Source: JADFUS01 sp036653215
GTDB lineage: Bacteria > Bacteroidota > Bacteroidia > Bacteroidales > Rikenellaceae
Length of the DNA: 12,938 bases
Direction of reading: 5' to 3'
Assembly (NCBI GenBank): GCA_036653215.1
Contig: JAVVUK010000043.1
Span: 1-12,938, forward strand
The translations under genes were made by a program, and so were the position numbers. How positions within the stretch are numbered: the first letter of the stretch is position 1; the number at the start of each line of letters is the position of its first letter. The notes under the pieces are model-generated. The model saw nothing but the letters and a program-made list of their open reading frames with translations. It was not told the DNA's origin and made no database searches. Of the stretch, positions 6,710-12,938 are shown in pieces.

Positions 6710-7729
6710 ATGACAATAGGCAATTTGGAGTTACCACAAGGTGCTCTTTTCCTTGCTCCCATGGAGGACGTTACCGATCCATCTTTCCGATTTATCTGTA
6801 AAGAGATGGGCGCAGACATGATGTTTACAGAATTTATATCTGCCGATGGGCTGATACGTGATGGAGGCAAATCGGTGGCAAAGCTAAACATATATGACTA
6901 TGAAAGACCTATCGGCATACAGATATATGGAAGTGAAATAGCACCTATGGTTGAAGCAGCGATACGTGCTGAAGGGGCTTGTCCCGACACCATAGATATA
7001 AACTTCGGATGTCCGGTTCGTAAGATAGCAGCTCGTGGTGCAGGGTCTGGGATCATGCGTGACGTGCCTAAGATGGTCGATATGACACGTCAAATCGTTG
7101 ACGCTGTAAAGTTACCGGTAACGGTAAAGACACGCTTGGGTTGGGATGACGAAAATAAGAACATAGAAGAGATAGCTCTTCGTCTTCAAGATGTAGGGAT
7201 CAAGGCACTCACCATACATGGAAGAACAAGAGCTCAGCTATATAAAGGAGATGCCGACTGGACGCTCATCGGGAAAGTAAAAAACAACCCTAACATCCAC
7301 ATTCCTATAATTGGAAATGGAGACATAGACTCCCCCACAAAGGCAAAAGAGATGTTAGATAGATATGGAGTAGACGGATTAATGATAGGGCGTGCCACAT
7401 ATGGTCGTCCATGGATATTTAAAGAGGTGAAGCATTATTTAGCCACAGGCGAGATACTTCCACAACCATCTGTTATAGAACGTGTTGAAATAGCAAAGAG
7501 GCATTTAGCTCGTTCCTTAGAAGTTAAAGGAGACAAAGTTGGTGTTTTGGAGATGAGAAGACACCTAAGTTCTTATTTTAAAGGAATGCCCGATTTTAAA
7601 GAGACAAGGATAAAACTAGTCACACTAACAGATATTAATGAAATTTACCTCACCTTAGAAAATATTAAACAAAAATGGGGCGATTTTGATTTTTCCACAA
7701 CCGTACCAGATAACATATTAGCAAGATAA
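6710..7729 (+). CDS. dusB: tRNA-dihydrouridine synthase (DusB family)
   Basis: This FMN enzyme reduces uridines in the tRNA D-loop using NAD(P)H. The TIM-barrel begins LFLAPMEDVTDPSFR (13-27, FMN-binding loop) and continues with ADMMFTEFIS, QIYG, DINFGCPVRKI with catalytic Cys101, VTVKTRLGW, TIHGRTRAQLYKG, IIGNGDI and DGLMIGRATYGRPWIF. A helical tRNA-binding C-terminal region (about 250-339) follows. I use the ATG at 6710 (339 residues). The frame is open from a TTG at 6686, but that codon lies inside the promoter -7 box. rpoN follows after 53 bp on the same strand. Confidence 0.94.
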   Translation: MTIGNLELPQGALFLAPMEDVTDPSFRFICKEMGADMMFTEFISADGLIRDGGKSVAKLNIYDYERPIGIQIYGSEIAPMVEAAIRAEGACPDTIDINFGCPVRKIAARGAGSGIMRDVPKMVDMTRQIVDAVKLPVTVKTRLGWDDENKNIEEIALRLQDVGIKALTIHGRTRAQLYKGDADWTLIGKVKNNPNIHIPIIGNGDIDSPTKAKEMLDRYGVDGLMIGRATYGRPWIFKEVKHYLATGEILPQPSVIERVEIAKRHLARSLEVKGDKVGVLEMRRHLSSYFKGMPDFKETRIKLVTLTDINEIYLTLENIKQKWGDFDFSTTVPDNILAR

Positions 7730-7737
7730 TCAGAAAG

Positions 7738-7752
7738 TGGCACACTTTTTGA
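7738..7752 (+). promoter_or_regulatory. Predicted sigma-54 (-24/-12) promoter upstream of rpoN
   Basis: The sequence TGGCAC-ACTTT-TTGA matches the sigma-54 consensus TGGCAC-N5-TTGC with correct GG-to-GC spacing. Only the last base (C to A) departs from it. The start of transcription would be near 7764, about 19 nt before the rpoN ATG at 7783. The dusB stop is 8 bp upstream, so the motif is not constrained by coding. An overlapping housekeeping reading (TTTG at 7748-7751, 19 bp, TAAATTAG at 7771-7778) would place the start at the ATG itself and is less attractive. Confidence 0.55.
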
Positions 7753-7782
7753 TTTTATACAAATATATTATAAATTAGTATT

Positions 7783-9225
7783 ATGAGTAACCTTAGTCAG
7801 ATACAATCACAAAAACTTCTACAAAAGCTATCTCCACAACAAATTCAAATGATAAAGTTGTTGGAGCTTCCTACGTTGCAACTTGAGCAGAGGATAAAAA
7901 AGGAGATTGAGGAAAACCCTGCGTTAGAAGAGATTATTGATAGTGACAACGAAGATGATACTAACATAAATCTTGAGGAATATGCTAAAAAAGAAGAATT
8001 GCCTTCTTATAAGTTATTAACTAACAATTATTCTAAAGACGATAAAGCAAAGACCATACCTTTATCAAACGGTTGTTCTATTGAAGAGTATCTACAAGAG
8101 CAGATAACCTTTAAAGATGTTGATAATAAAATTAAAAAAATAGCCCTCTATATTGTAGGGAGCTTAGACGGAAGCGGATATTTGCGTCGTGAGGAGCAAG
8201 ATATTATAGACGATATTTTATTTATCACTGGCACAGAAGTATCTACAAAGGATATGAAAGAAGCTATGTCTCTTGTCCACAGCCTTGAGCCGCATGGCGT
8301 TGGTGCTCGTAACTTGCAAGAAGCACTCACCCTACAACTAAAATACCACCTCAAAAACACAGACGTAAACACAGCATTACAGATCCTTGAAAATCATTTC
8401 GATCTATTTGTAAAAAAACATTATGATAAAATAATGGCGAAGATGGGCATTAGCGAAGATCTGTTAAAGCGTGCATTAGCCATCATTACAAACCTATCGC
8501 CCAAGCCTGCGAACCTTTACGTTAGCGAAGGAGGACAAAACGAACCCACAATACAAATTGTTCCTGACTTCATACTCGACAACAGTAGAGGCTATAGCGA
8601 GCTAATACTAAACAAATATAACACACCAGAGGTGAAGGTAAGTCCCGGTTATCTGAAGATGTTAGAAGAGATAATAAAAGAAAGTAAGAGGGCATCGGCA
8701 CTCGAACGTCGTGGCAGAGAAGGTGACATGGAAGCTGCGGCATTCATAAAACAGAAGATAGACTCTGCGAAATGGTTTATAACAGCCATAAAACAACGTA
8801 ACGCCACGCTTCTGCTTACCATGAATACCATATTACAACTTCAAAAGGAATATTTCGAATATGGAGATGAGACCAAGCTACGCCCTATGATATTAAAAGA
8901 CGTTGCAGACCGCACAGGACTCGACGTATCCACTATTTCACGTGTTGTAAACAGCAAATATATACAAACAGATTTCGGCATTTTCTCCCTCAAATTCTTC
9001 TTCTCAGAAGCAATGAAAACAACAGATGGAGAAGAGGTTTCATCTCGTGAGATAAAAAAGATATTATCAAACTGTGTCGAGGAAGAAGATAAATATAAAC
9101 CGCTCACTGATGAGGCTTTGATGGACATATTGCAAGATAAAGGCTATCAGATAGCACGACGCACAGTTGCTAAATATCGTGAGATGCTCGGCATATCAGT
9201 AGCACGATTACGCAAAAAGTGGTAA
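7783..9225 (+). CDS. rpoN: RNA polymerase sigma-54 factor RpoN
   Basis: RpoN directs RNA polymerase to -24/-12 promoters and needs an AAA+ activator to open them. The 480-residue product has the complete layout: glutamine/leucine-rich region I (1-50, SPQQIQMIKLLELPTLQLEQRI), an acidic linker (51-90), the core-binding domain (about 100-290), a helix-turn-helix LKDVADRTGLDVSTISRVVNSKY (371-393), and the RpoN box ARRTVAKYRE (458-467) that reads the -24 element. Length is normal. The ATG at 7783 gives the standard region I start. No bacterial enhancer-binding activator lies in the window. A -24/-12 motif directly upstream suggests autoregulation. Confidence 0.98.
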   Translation: MSNLSQIQSQKLLQKLSPQQIQMIKLLELPTLQLEQRIKKEIEENPALEEIIDSDNEDDTNINLEEYAKKEELPSYKLLTNNYSKDDKAKTIPLSNGCSIEEYLQEQITFKDVDNKIKKIALYIVGSLDGSGYLRREEQDIIDDILFITGTEVSTKDMKEAMSLVHSLEPHGVGARNLQEALTLQLKYHLKNTDVNTALQILENHFDLFVKKHYDKIMAKMGISEDLLKRALAIITNLSPKPANLYVSEGGQNEPTIQIVPDFILDNSRGYSELILNKYNTPEVKVSPGYLKMLEEIIKESKRASALERRGREGDMEAAAFIKQKIDSAKWFITAIKQRNATLLLTMNTILQLQKEYFEYGDETKLRPMILKDVADRTGLDVSTISRVVNSKYIQTDFGIFSLKFFFSEAMKTTDGEEVSSREIKKILSNCVEEEDKYKPLTDEALMDILQDKGYQIARRTVAKYREMLGISVARLRKKW

Positions 9226-9230
9226 TGCAC

Positions 9231-9277
9231 TTAGAAACGGCTTAAATTTGTCTCGAATAAATTTAAACCGTTTCTAA
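9231..9277. terminator. Hairpin between rpoN and maeB, probable shared terminator
   Basis: An inverted repeat pairs TTAGAAACGG (9231-9240) with CCGTTTCTAA (9268-9277), then, after one C/A mismatch, TTAAATTT (9242-9249) with AAATTTAA (9259-9266). The loop is 9 nt. The genes converge here, 48 bp apart. There is no T-run after the stem on either strand, so it may act as a transcript-end stabiliser or a U-poor terminator. The maeB stop codon (9274-9276) lies inside the stem. Confidence 0.7.
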
Positions 9278-10488
9278 ACACCTGACACCCCCGTTTCTAT
9301 CGCCGCTCGTGCCACAGCAGAAGAAACGACATCCTTAAGTCTTTTATCAAGCACCATAGGCAACAGATAACCTGCCCCAAAAGAGACATTTTCTAAATTA
9401 TAACTTTCAAGCACCTCACGTGTAACTTTCTCGTGAGCAAGAGAGGCAATTGCCTTAGAAGCAGCAAGTTTCATCTCGTCATTTATCTCGGTAGCACGGA
9501 CACTTAAAGCTCCATGAAATAGATAAGGAAACGCTAAAGCATTGTTCACTTGATTTGGATAGTCGCTTCGTCCTGTGGCATAAACCACTTTCTTACCACT
9601 TTTAGCCATTTCTTCAGGCGTGATCTCAGGATCGGGATTTGCTAATGCGAAAATTATAGGATACTCGCCCATCGTATCAACCTCTTGTGCTGTTATGACA
9701 TTTGGCTTTGAAAGACCTATAAAAGCATCCGCACCAACCATAGCCTCTTTTAAAGTATGTATATCTCGATATGTGGCAAATAGTGATTTATACTCATCAA
9801 GCCCTACTCTATCTTTTCTTATGACACCTCGACTATCTACCATAACTATATTTTCACGAGTCATACCCATTGTAAACAGCAACTTAGTCACCGCAATAGC
9901 AGCAGCACCAGCACCATTGACCACAACTTTCACCTCTTCAATTTTCTTATCCACTACCTCTAAGGCATTTATCATAGCAGCAAGCACCACGATAGCTGTC
10001 CCATGTTGATCATCGTGCATAACAGGGATGTCAAGAATTTTTTTTAATTCTCGTTCTATGATAAAACACTCTGGCGATTTTATGTCTTCAAGGTTTACCG
10101 CCCCAAATGTAGGAGATATGGCACGCACCACCTCCACAAATTTCATAGGATCGGTCTCTGCAATCTCGATATCAAAGGCATCAACCCCTGCTAACGTCTT
10201 AAACAAAAGCGATTTACCCTCCATAACAGGCTTCCCAGCCAAAGGACCTATATTTCCAAGCCCCAACACTGCTGTGCCGTTAGATATTATGGCAACTAAA
10301 TTCCCTTTATTTGTATATTCATAAGCCTTACTATTGTCTTTTTCTATCTCTAAACATGGATATGCCACACCAGGAGTATATGCAAGGGCTAAATCCTCTT
10401 GCGTCTTATACCCTTTTGTAGGCATCACTTCAATCTTTCCCGCTCTGCCTTTAGAGTGATACTCTAAGGCTTTATCTTTTTCATTCAT
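9274..10488 (-). CDS. maeB: Malic enzyme (oxaloacetate-decarboxylating), single-domain form
   Basis: The enzyme oxidatively decarboxylates malate to pyruvate, making NAD(P)H. The frame opens further upstream, but the ATG at 10488 gives MNEKDKALEYHSKGRAGKIE, the family start, and 404 residues. Visible motifs are YTPGVA (38-43) with the catalytic Tyr, GLGNIGPLAGKPVMEGKSLLFK (76-97), NLEDIKSPECF (132-142) and HDDQHGTA (158-165) for metal and malate, the nucleotide-binding NGAGAAA (191-197) and ALANPDPEI (281-289). It ends at AVARAAIETGVSGV. The phosphotransacetylase-like C-terminal domain of about 330 residues, found in E. coli MaeB and many Bacteroidota homologues, is absent and leaves no remnant. 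Cofactor preference cannot be told by eye. Confidence 0.92.
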   Translation of the reverse strand: MNEKDKALEYHSKGRAGKIEVMPTKGYKTQEDLALAYTPGVAYPCLEIEKDNSKAYEYTNKGNLVAIISNGTAVLGLGNIGPLAGKPVMEGKSLLFKTLAGVDAFDIEIAETDPMKFVEVVRAISPTFGAVNLEDIKSPECFIIERELKKILDIPVMHDDQHGTAIVVLAAMINALEVVDKKIEEVKVVVNGAGAAAIAVTKLLFTMGMTRENIVMVDSRGVIRKDRVGLDEYKSLFATYRDIHTLKEAMVGADAFIGLSKPNVITAQEVDTMGEYPIIFALANPDPEITPEEMAKSGKKVVYATGRSDYPNQVNNALAFPYLFHGALSVRATEINDEMKLAASKAIASLAHEKVTREVLESYNLENVSFGAGYLLPMVLDKRLKDVVSSAVARAAIETGVSGV

Positions 10489-10506
10489 AATTATAATTTT
10501 TATTGT

Positions 10507-10514
10507 TACTTTTG
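10507..10514 (+). promoter_or_regulatory. -7 box upstream of the HsdR-N domain gene
   Basis: TACTTTTG matches TAnnTTTG and ends 16 bp before the ATG at 10531, implying a leader of about 10 nt. A -33 element is not evident. It lies in the 42-bp gap between the divergent starts of maeB and this gene. Confidence 0.55.
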
Positions 10515-10530
10515 ATGATATATTTATACT

Positions 10531-10974
10531 ATGCAAAAACTAAACCTACCTGAATATTCTTTGAACATTCGCACCACTTCAACAGGTGTGAATGAAGTTT
10601 TAGACCCTTTACGTCGTAAATGGTTGGTCTTAACCCCCGAAGAAAGGGTGCGTCAGCTATTTATAAAACACCTAACTATGGGCTTGGGTTATGCCGAAGG
10701 ACTCATAGTGGAAGAATATTCTTTCTCCTTTGCAAATGGGAAACCTCAGAGAGCCGACATACTGATATTTAACAAACAGGGAGATCCTTATCTTCTTGTA
10801 GAATGCAAAGCTCCGAGCGTGAAGATCACCGAAAATACATTTAGACAAATAAGCCGCTATAACGCTGTCATAAAAGCAAGATATATAGTAGTCACAAATG
10901 GGTTAGATCATTACTCTCTCACTACGGACGACTTCATCCACTACACACATCAAAAATCGATACCCACGCCATAA
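10531..10974 (+). CDS. Stand-alone type I restriction HsdR N-terminal (PD-(D/E)xK) domain protein
   Basis: The 147-residue product resembles the nuclease domain at the N-terminus of type I restriction subunit HsdR, as a free protein. Motifs in order: a helix TPEERVRQLFIKHL (35-48) with conserved Glu/Arg, RADILIF with Asp76, LLVECKAP with Glu91 and Lys93 (the D...ExK triad), then QISRYN (106-111), and a final strand YIVVTNG. There is no helicase, HsdM or HsdS next to it. Single-domain proteins of this kind are widespread in Bacteroidota as a conserved gene of unknown function, so it need not be a restriction remnant. It is divergent from maeB and convergent with the ABC-F gene. Confidence 0.85.
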   Translation: MQKLNLPEYSLNIRTTSTGVNEVLDPLRRKWLVLTPEERVRQLFIKHLTMGLGYAEGLIVEEYSFSFANGKPQRADILIFNKQGDPYLLVECKAPSVKITENTFRQISRYNAVIKARYIVVTNGLDHYSLTTDDFIHYTHQKSIPTP

Positions 10975-11007
10975 AAAAATCCCTTGCTACAAAAGTAAGG
11001 GATTTTT
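10975..11007. terminator. Intrinsic terminator after the HsdR-N gene
   Basis: A 14-bp stem (10975-10988 with 10994-11007, core ATCCCTTGCT/AGTAAGGGAT with one G-T wobble) carries a 5-nt loop. Five A precede and five T close it, so it can work in both directions. It starts immediately after the TAA of the HsdR-N gene. Confidence 0.92.
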
Positions 11008-11012
11008 AAAAT

Positions 11013-11038
11013 AACAATCTCTGAAACAGATTGTTTTT
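11013..11038. terminator. Second hairpin, likely terminator of the ABC-F gene
   Basis: AACAATCT (11013-11020) pairs with AGATTGTT (11028-11035) around a 7-nt loop. T-rich flanks occur on both strands (TTT at 11036-11038; on the minus strand, TTATTTTAAAAA after the stem). It lies 11 bp beyond the ABC-F stop and in tandem with the stronger hairpin at 10975-11007. Confidence 0.75.
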
Positions 11039-11048
11039 AACTATATCG

Positions 11049-12686
11049 TTATACTTTTTTCTCTAATTCACGCAATGTCTCCATCTTTTTCTTAGCCAAG
11101 AAACCGTATATGCCCTCAAGATGTTCGACAACTCTCTTATTTCCAAACTCATATACTTTACTAACAAGCCCATTAAGGAAGTCTCTATCGTGAGACACAA
11201 CAATCAAAGTACCGTCAAAATTTATCAACGCCTCTTTTAATATATCTTTCGTTTTAAGGTCTAAGTGGTTTGTCGGCTCATCGAGAATAAGGAGATTTAC
11301 AGGCTCAAGGAGCAACTTTATCATCGCTAAACGAGTACGCTCACCTCCCGAGAGCACCTTCACATATTTATCTGAGGCATCACCGCCAAACATGAAAGCA
11401 CCCAATATGTCACGTATCTTAGTACGTATGTCTCCCACAGCTATGTCGTCTATGGTTTGAAATACTGTTTTTCCCTCATCCAGCATAGAAGCTTGATTTT
11501 GAGCAAAATACCCTATTTGTATATTATGTCCTAATTGCAAGTTGCCACCATGCTCAATCTCTTTCATTATACACTTCACCATGGTCGATTTTCCCTCTCC
11601 ATTTTTCCCAACAAAGGCGACCTTATCTCCACGAGCAATTGTAAAATTAGCATTGTCAAAGACCACATGATCGTCATAGCTTTTACTCAAAGCCTCTGTT
11701 ATCACAGGGTAACTTCCCGAACGTGGCGACGGAGGGAAACGTAAGTTCAGAGCCGAAGCATCTTCCTCGTCAACCTCTAATATATCAAGCTTCTCTAACA
11801 TACGCACTCGAGACTGCACTTGTGTAGTTTTTGAATATGTACACTTAAATCGGTCTATAAACTCCATATTGTCAGCTATCATCTTACGTTGATTTTCCGC
11901 TGCTGCCATCTGTTGAGACCTACGCTCAGCTCGCAACTCCAAATATTTAGAGTAGTTTACCTTATAATCATATATGCGTCCCATAGTTATCTCTATGGTA
12001 CGTGTTGTTATGTTATCCACAAAAGCCCTGTCGTGCGAAATTACCATCACCGCCTTAGCTCCGTTTATCAAAAAATCCTCTAACCACTGTATCGACTCTA
12101 TGTCTAAGTGATTTGTAGGCTCATCGAGAAGCAACAAATCAGGCTTTTGCAATAATATCTTAGCCAACTCTATACGCATACGCCATCCGCCGCTAAACTC
12201 ACTTGTGGGACGTGTAAAATCCTCACGCACAAAACCAAGCCCCAGAAGACAACGTTCTATCTCCTCGTTATAATTCACGCTATCAATGGTATAAAGCTTC
12301 TCCGAGAGGTTAGACACCTTTTGTATCAGCTCTGTGTAACTGTCACTCTCATAGTCGGTACGTTCAACAAGTTGTTTGTTAAGCTCTTCTATCTCATGCT
12401 CCATGTCGAAGATATGAGCATAAGCCATTGCTGTCTCATCAAATACAGTACGTGTATTGTCGGTTAATATATGCTGAGGCAGATATCCCACCTTCCCATC
12501 GTCTGTTATCGACACCCTTCCTCTTGTAGGAGTCTTCTCTCCTGCTATAATCTTCAGAAGGGTTGATTTTCCAGCACCATTTTTTCCCATAAGGGCAATA
12601 CGGTCTTTGTTGTTTATTACAAACGAAATATCTTTAAATAAGGTTGTTCCGCTAAACTCAACCGTCAGTCCATCAATTGAAATCAT
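11049..12686 (-). CDS. ABC-F family ribosome-associated ATPase
   Basis: ABC-F proteins are soluble twin-ATPase factors that act at the ribosomal E site, in translation or in protection from antibiotics. The 545-residue product has no membrane segments and two complete ATPase sites. The first has GKNGAGKST (34-42), SEFSGGWRMR (162-171), LLLLDEPTNHLD (184-195) and SHDR. The second has GKNGEGKST (360-368), LSGGERTR (445-452), LLILDEPTNHLD (464-475) and SHDRDF. The linker (about 245-310), with KTTQVQSRVRMLEKL, is the P-site-facing interdomain region. It looks like a housekeeping subtype. The linker is not obviously lengthened as in some resistance types, but the subtype cannot be fixed by eye. 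The ATG at 12686 follows a good -7 box. Confidence 0.94.
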   Translation of the reverse strand: MISIDGLTVEFSGTTLFKDISFVINNKDRIALMGKNGAGKSTLLKIIAGEKTPTRGRVSITDDGKVGYLPQHILTDNTRTVFDETAMAYAHIFDMEHEIEELNKQLVERTDYESDSYTELIQKVSNLSEKLYTIDSVNYNEEIERCLLGLGFVREDFTRPTSEFSGGWRMRIELAKILLQKPDLLLLDEPTNHLDIESIQWLEDFLINGAKAVMVISHDRAFVDNITTRTIEITMGRIYDYKVNYSKYLELRAERRSQQMAAAENQRKMIADNMEFIDRFKCTYSKTTQVQSRVRMLEKLDILEVDEEDASALNLRFPPSPRSGSYPVITEALSKSYDDHVVFDNANFTIARGDKVAFVGKNGEGKSTMVKCIMKEIEHGGNLQLGHNIQIGYFAQNQASMLDEGKTVFQTIDDIAVGDIRTKIRDILGAFMFGGDASDKYVKVLSGGERTRLAMIKLLLEPVNLLILDEPTNHLDLKTKDILKEALINFDGTLIVVSHDRDFLNGLVSKVYEFGNKRVVEHLEGIYGFLAKKKMETLRELEKKV

Positions 12687-12703
12687 AAAATTTGTTTAAG
12701 GTG

Positions 12704-12711
12704 CAAAGGTA
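12704..12711 (-). promoter_or_regulatory. -7 box of the ABC-F gene promoter
   Basis: On the minus strand this reads TACCTTTG, a full match to TAnnTTTG and a very common form in Bacteroidales. It lies 17 bp before the ATG at 12686, so the leader is roughly 12 nt. No -33 match is clear. Confidence 0.7.
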
Positions 12712-12938
12712 GTGAAAATTACCTTATATAGATAAGATCGGCTTGTATTTCTTATACTTAGAATAAAAGCATTCGTCTACATGACCCGAAATGTTTATAT
12801 ACCAAAGATCACACTTAATCCGTGTTGCTTGATAGGTGTTGCCTTTTAAGACAAATGACCCGAAGATCTAAAACAAAAAATAAATATACGTAATGGATTG
12901 GTCGATTTGTGTTGACCTAAAAAAGTTTACGTAGTGTA
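12712..12938. other. Intergenic stretch with short direct repeats, no gene recognised
   Basis: The 227 bp upstream of the ABC-F promoter hold no supported gene. ATGACCCGAA occurs twice in direct orientation (12781-12790 and 12855-12864), and GTGTTGC occurs at 12822-12828 and 12836-12842. Open frames of about 45 codons exist on both strands, but neither has a convincing start or a recognised sequence. The upstream neighbour lies beyond the window. Confidence 0.5.

Noticed and set aside
7760..7767. TATATTTG box on the minus strand upstream of rpoN
   Set aside because: It points into the 3' end of dusB on the wrong strand, with no gene to serve; AT-rich chance match.
9620..10009. 129-codon open frame on the plus strand
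   Set aside because: It lies wholly antisense to the conserved core of the malic enzyme, and its Ser/Thr/Ile-rich product looks like a mirror of that gene.
10531..10974. Remnant of a type I restriction-modification locus
   Set aside because: The protein is complete, has its own promoter and terminator, keeps its catalytic residues, and no hsdM/hsdS fragments are nearby.
12727..12867. 47-codon open frame on the minus strand upstream of the ABC-F gene
   Set aside because: A stop precedes it directly, it has no usable start codon, and an opposite-strand frame of similar length exists at the same place. The product is not recognised, so I do not call a gene or pseudogene.
1..12938. Mobile elements, CRISPR arrays, tRNA or rRNA genes
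   Set aside because: I found no transposase or integrase, no regular spacer-repeat pattern and no cloverleaf-like sequence; gaps between genes are too small for most of these.

Overview
The window is a 12.9 kb, AT-rich piece of bacterial chromosome, most likely from the Bacteroidota, probably order Bacteroidales. Four things point there. The neighbours DUF4271, hemD, rnpA and yidD form a gene set I know from that phylum. Several start sites follow a Bacteroides-type -7 box (TAnnTTTG). Clear Shine-Dalgarno sequences are mostly absent. MurA carries the GGDKIGRRRLDTH form of its active-site loop. The species cannot be named from sequence alone.

Layout: (1) Positions 3-915, plus strand: the 3' end of thiL (thiamine-monophosphate kinase) and a complete adk, closed by a strong bidirectional terminator. 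(2) Positions 980-6542, minus strand: a tightly packed seven-gene run read trkA > murA > tsaE > DUF4271 membrane protein > hemD > rnpA > yidD. Several genes overlap or nearly touch, and rnpA and yidD share 125 bp out of frame. (3) Positions 6710-9225, plus strand: dusB and rpoN (sigma-54), with dusB divergent from trkA. (4) Positions 9274-10488, minus strand: a short malic enzyme, convergent with rpoN. (5) Positions 10531-10974, plus strand: a stand-alone HsdR-N-type PD-(D/E)xK domain protein. (6) Positions 11049-12686, minus strand: an ABC-F ATPase, separated from (5) by tandem hairpins. The last 250 bp are intergenic, with short direct repeats and no gene I can support.

The content is almost entirely housekeeping: tRNA modification (TsaE, DusB), tRNA 5' maturation (RnpA), cell wall and envelope (MurA, YidD), tetrapyrrole (HemD), potassium uptake regulation (TrkA), nucleotide balance (Adk), a sigma factor and a ribosome-associated ATPase. 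I see no mobile element, CRISPR array, tRNA or rRNA gene, and no obvious new multi-gene system.

The points most worth a second look are smaller: a near-consensus -24/-12 sigma-54 promoter just upstream of rpoN itself; a histone-H1-like Ala/Lys/Val tail on HemD; Asp in place of the catalytic Cys of MurA (predicting fosfomycin insensitivity); the long rnpA/yidD overlap; a lone nuclease-fold protein with intact-looking catalytic residues and no restriction partners; and a malic enzyme that stops exactly where the usual phosphotransacetylase-like domain would begin.
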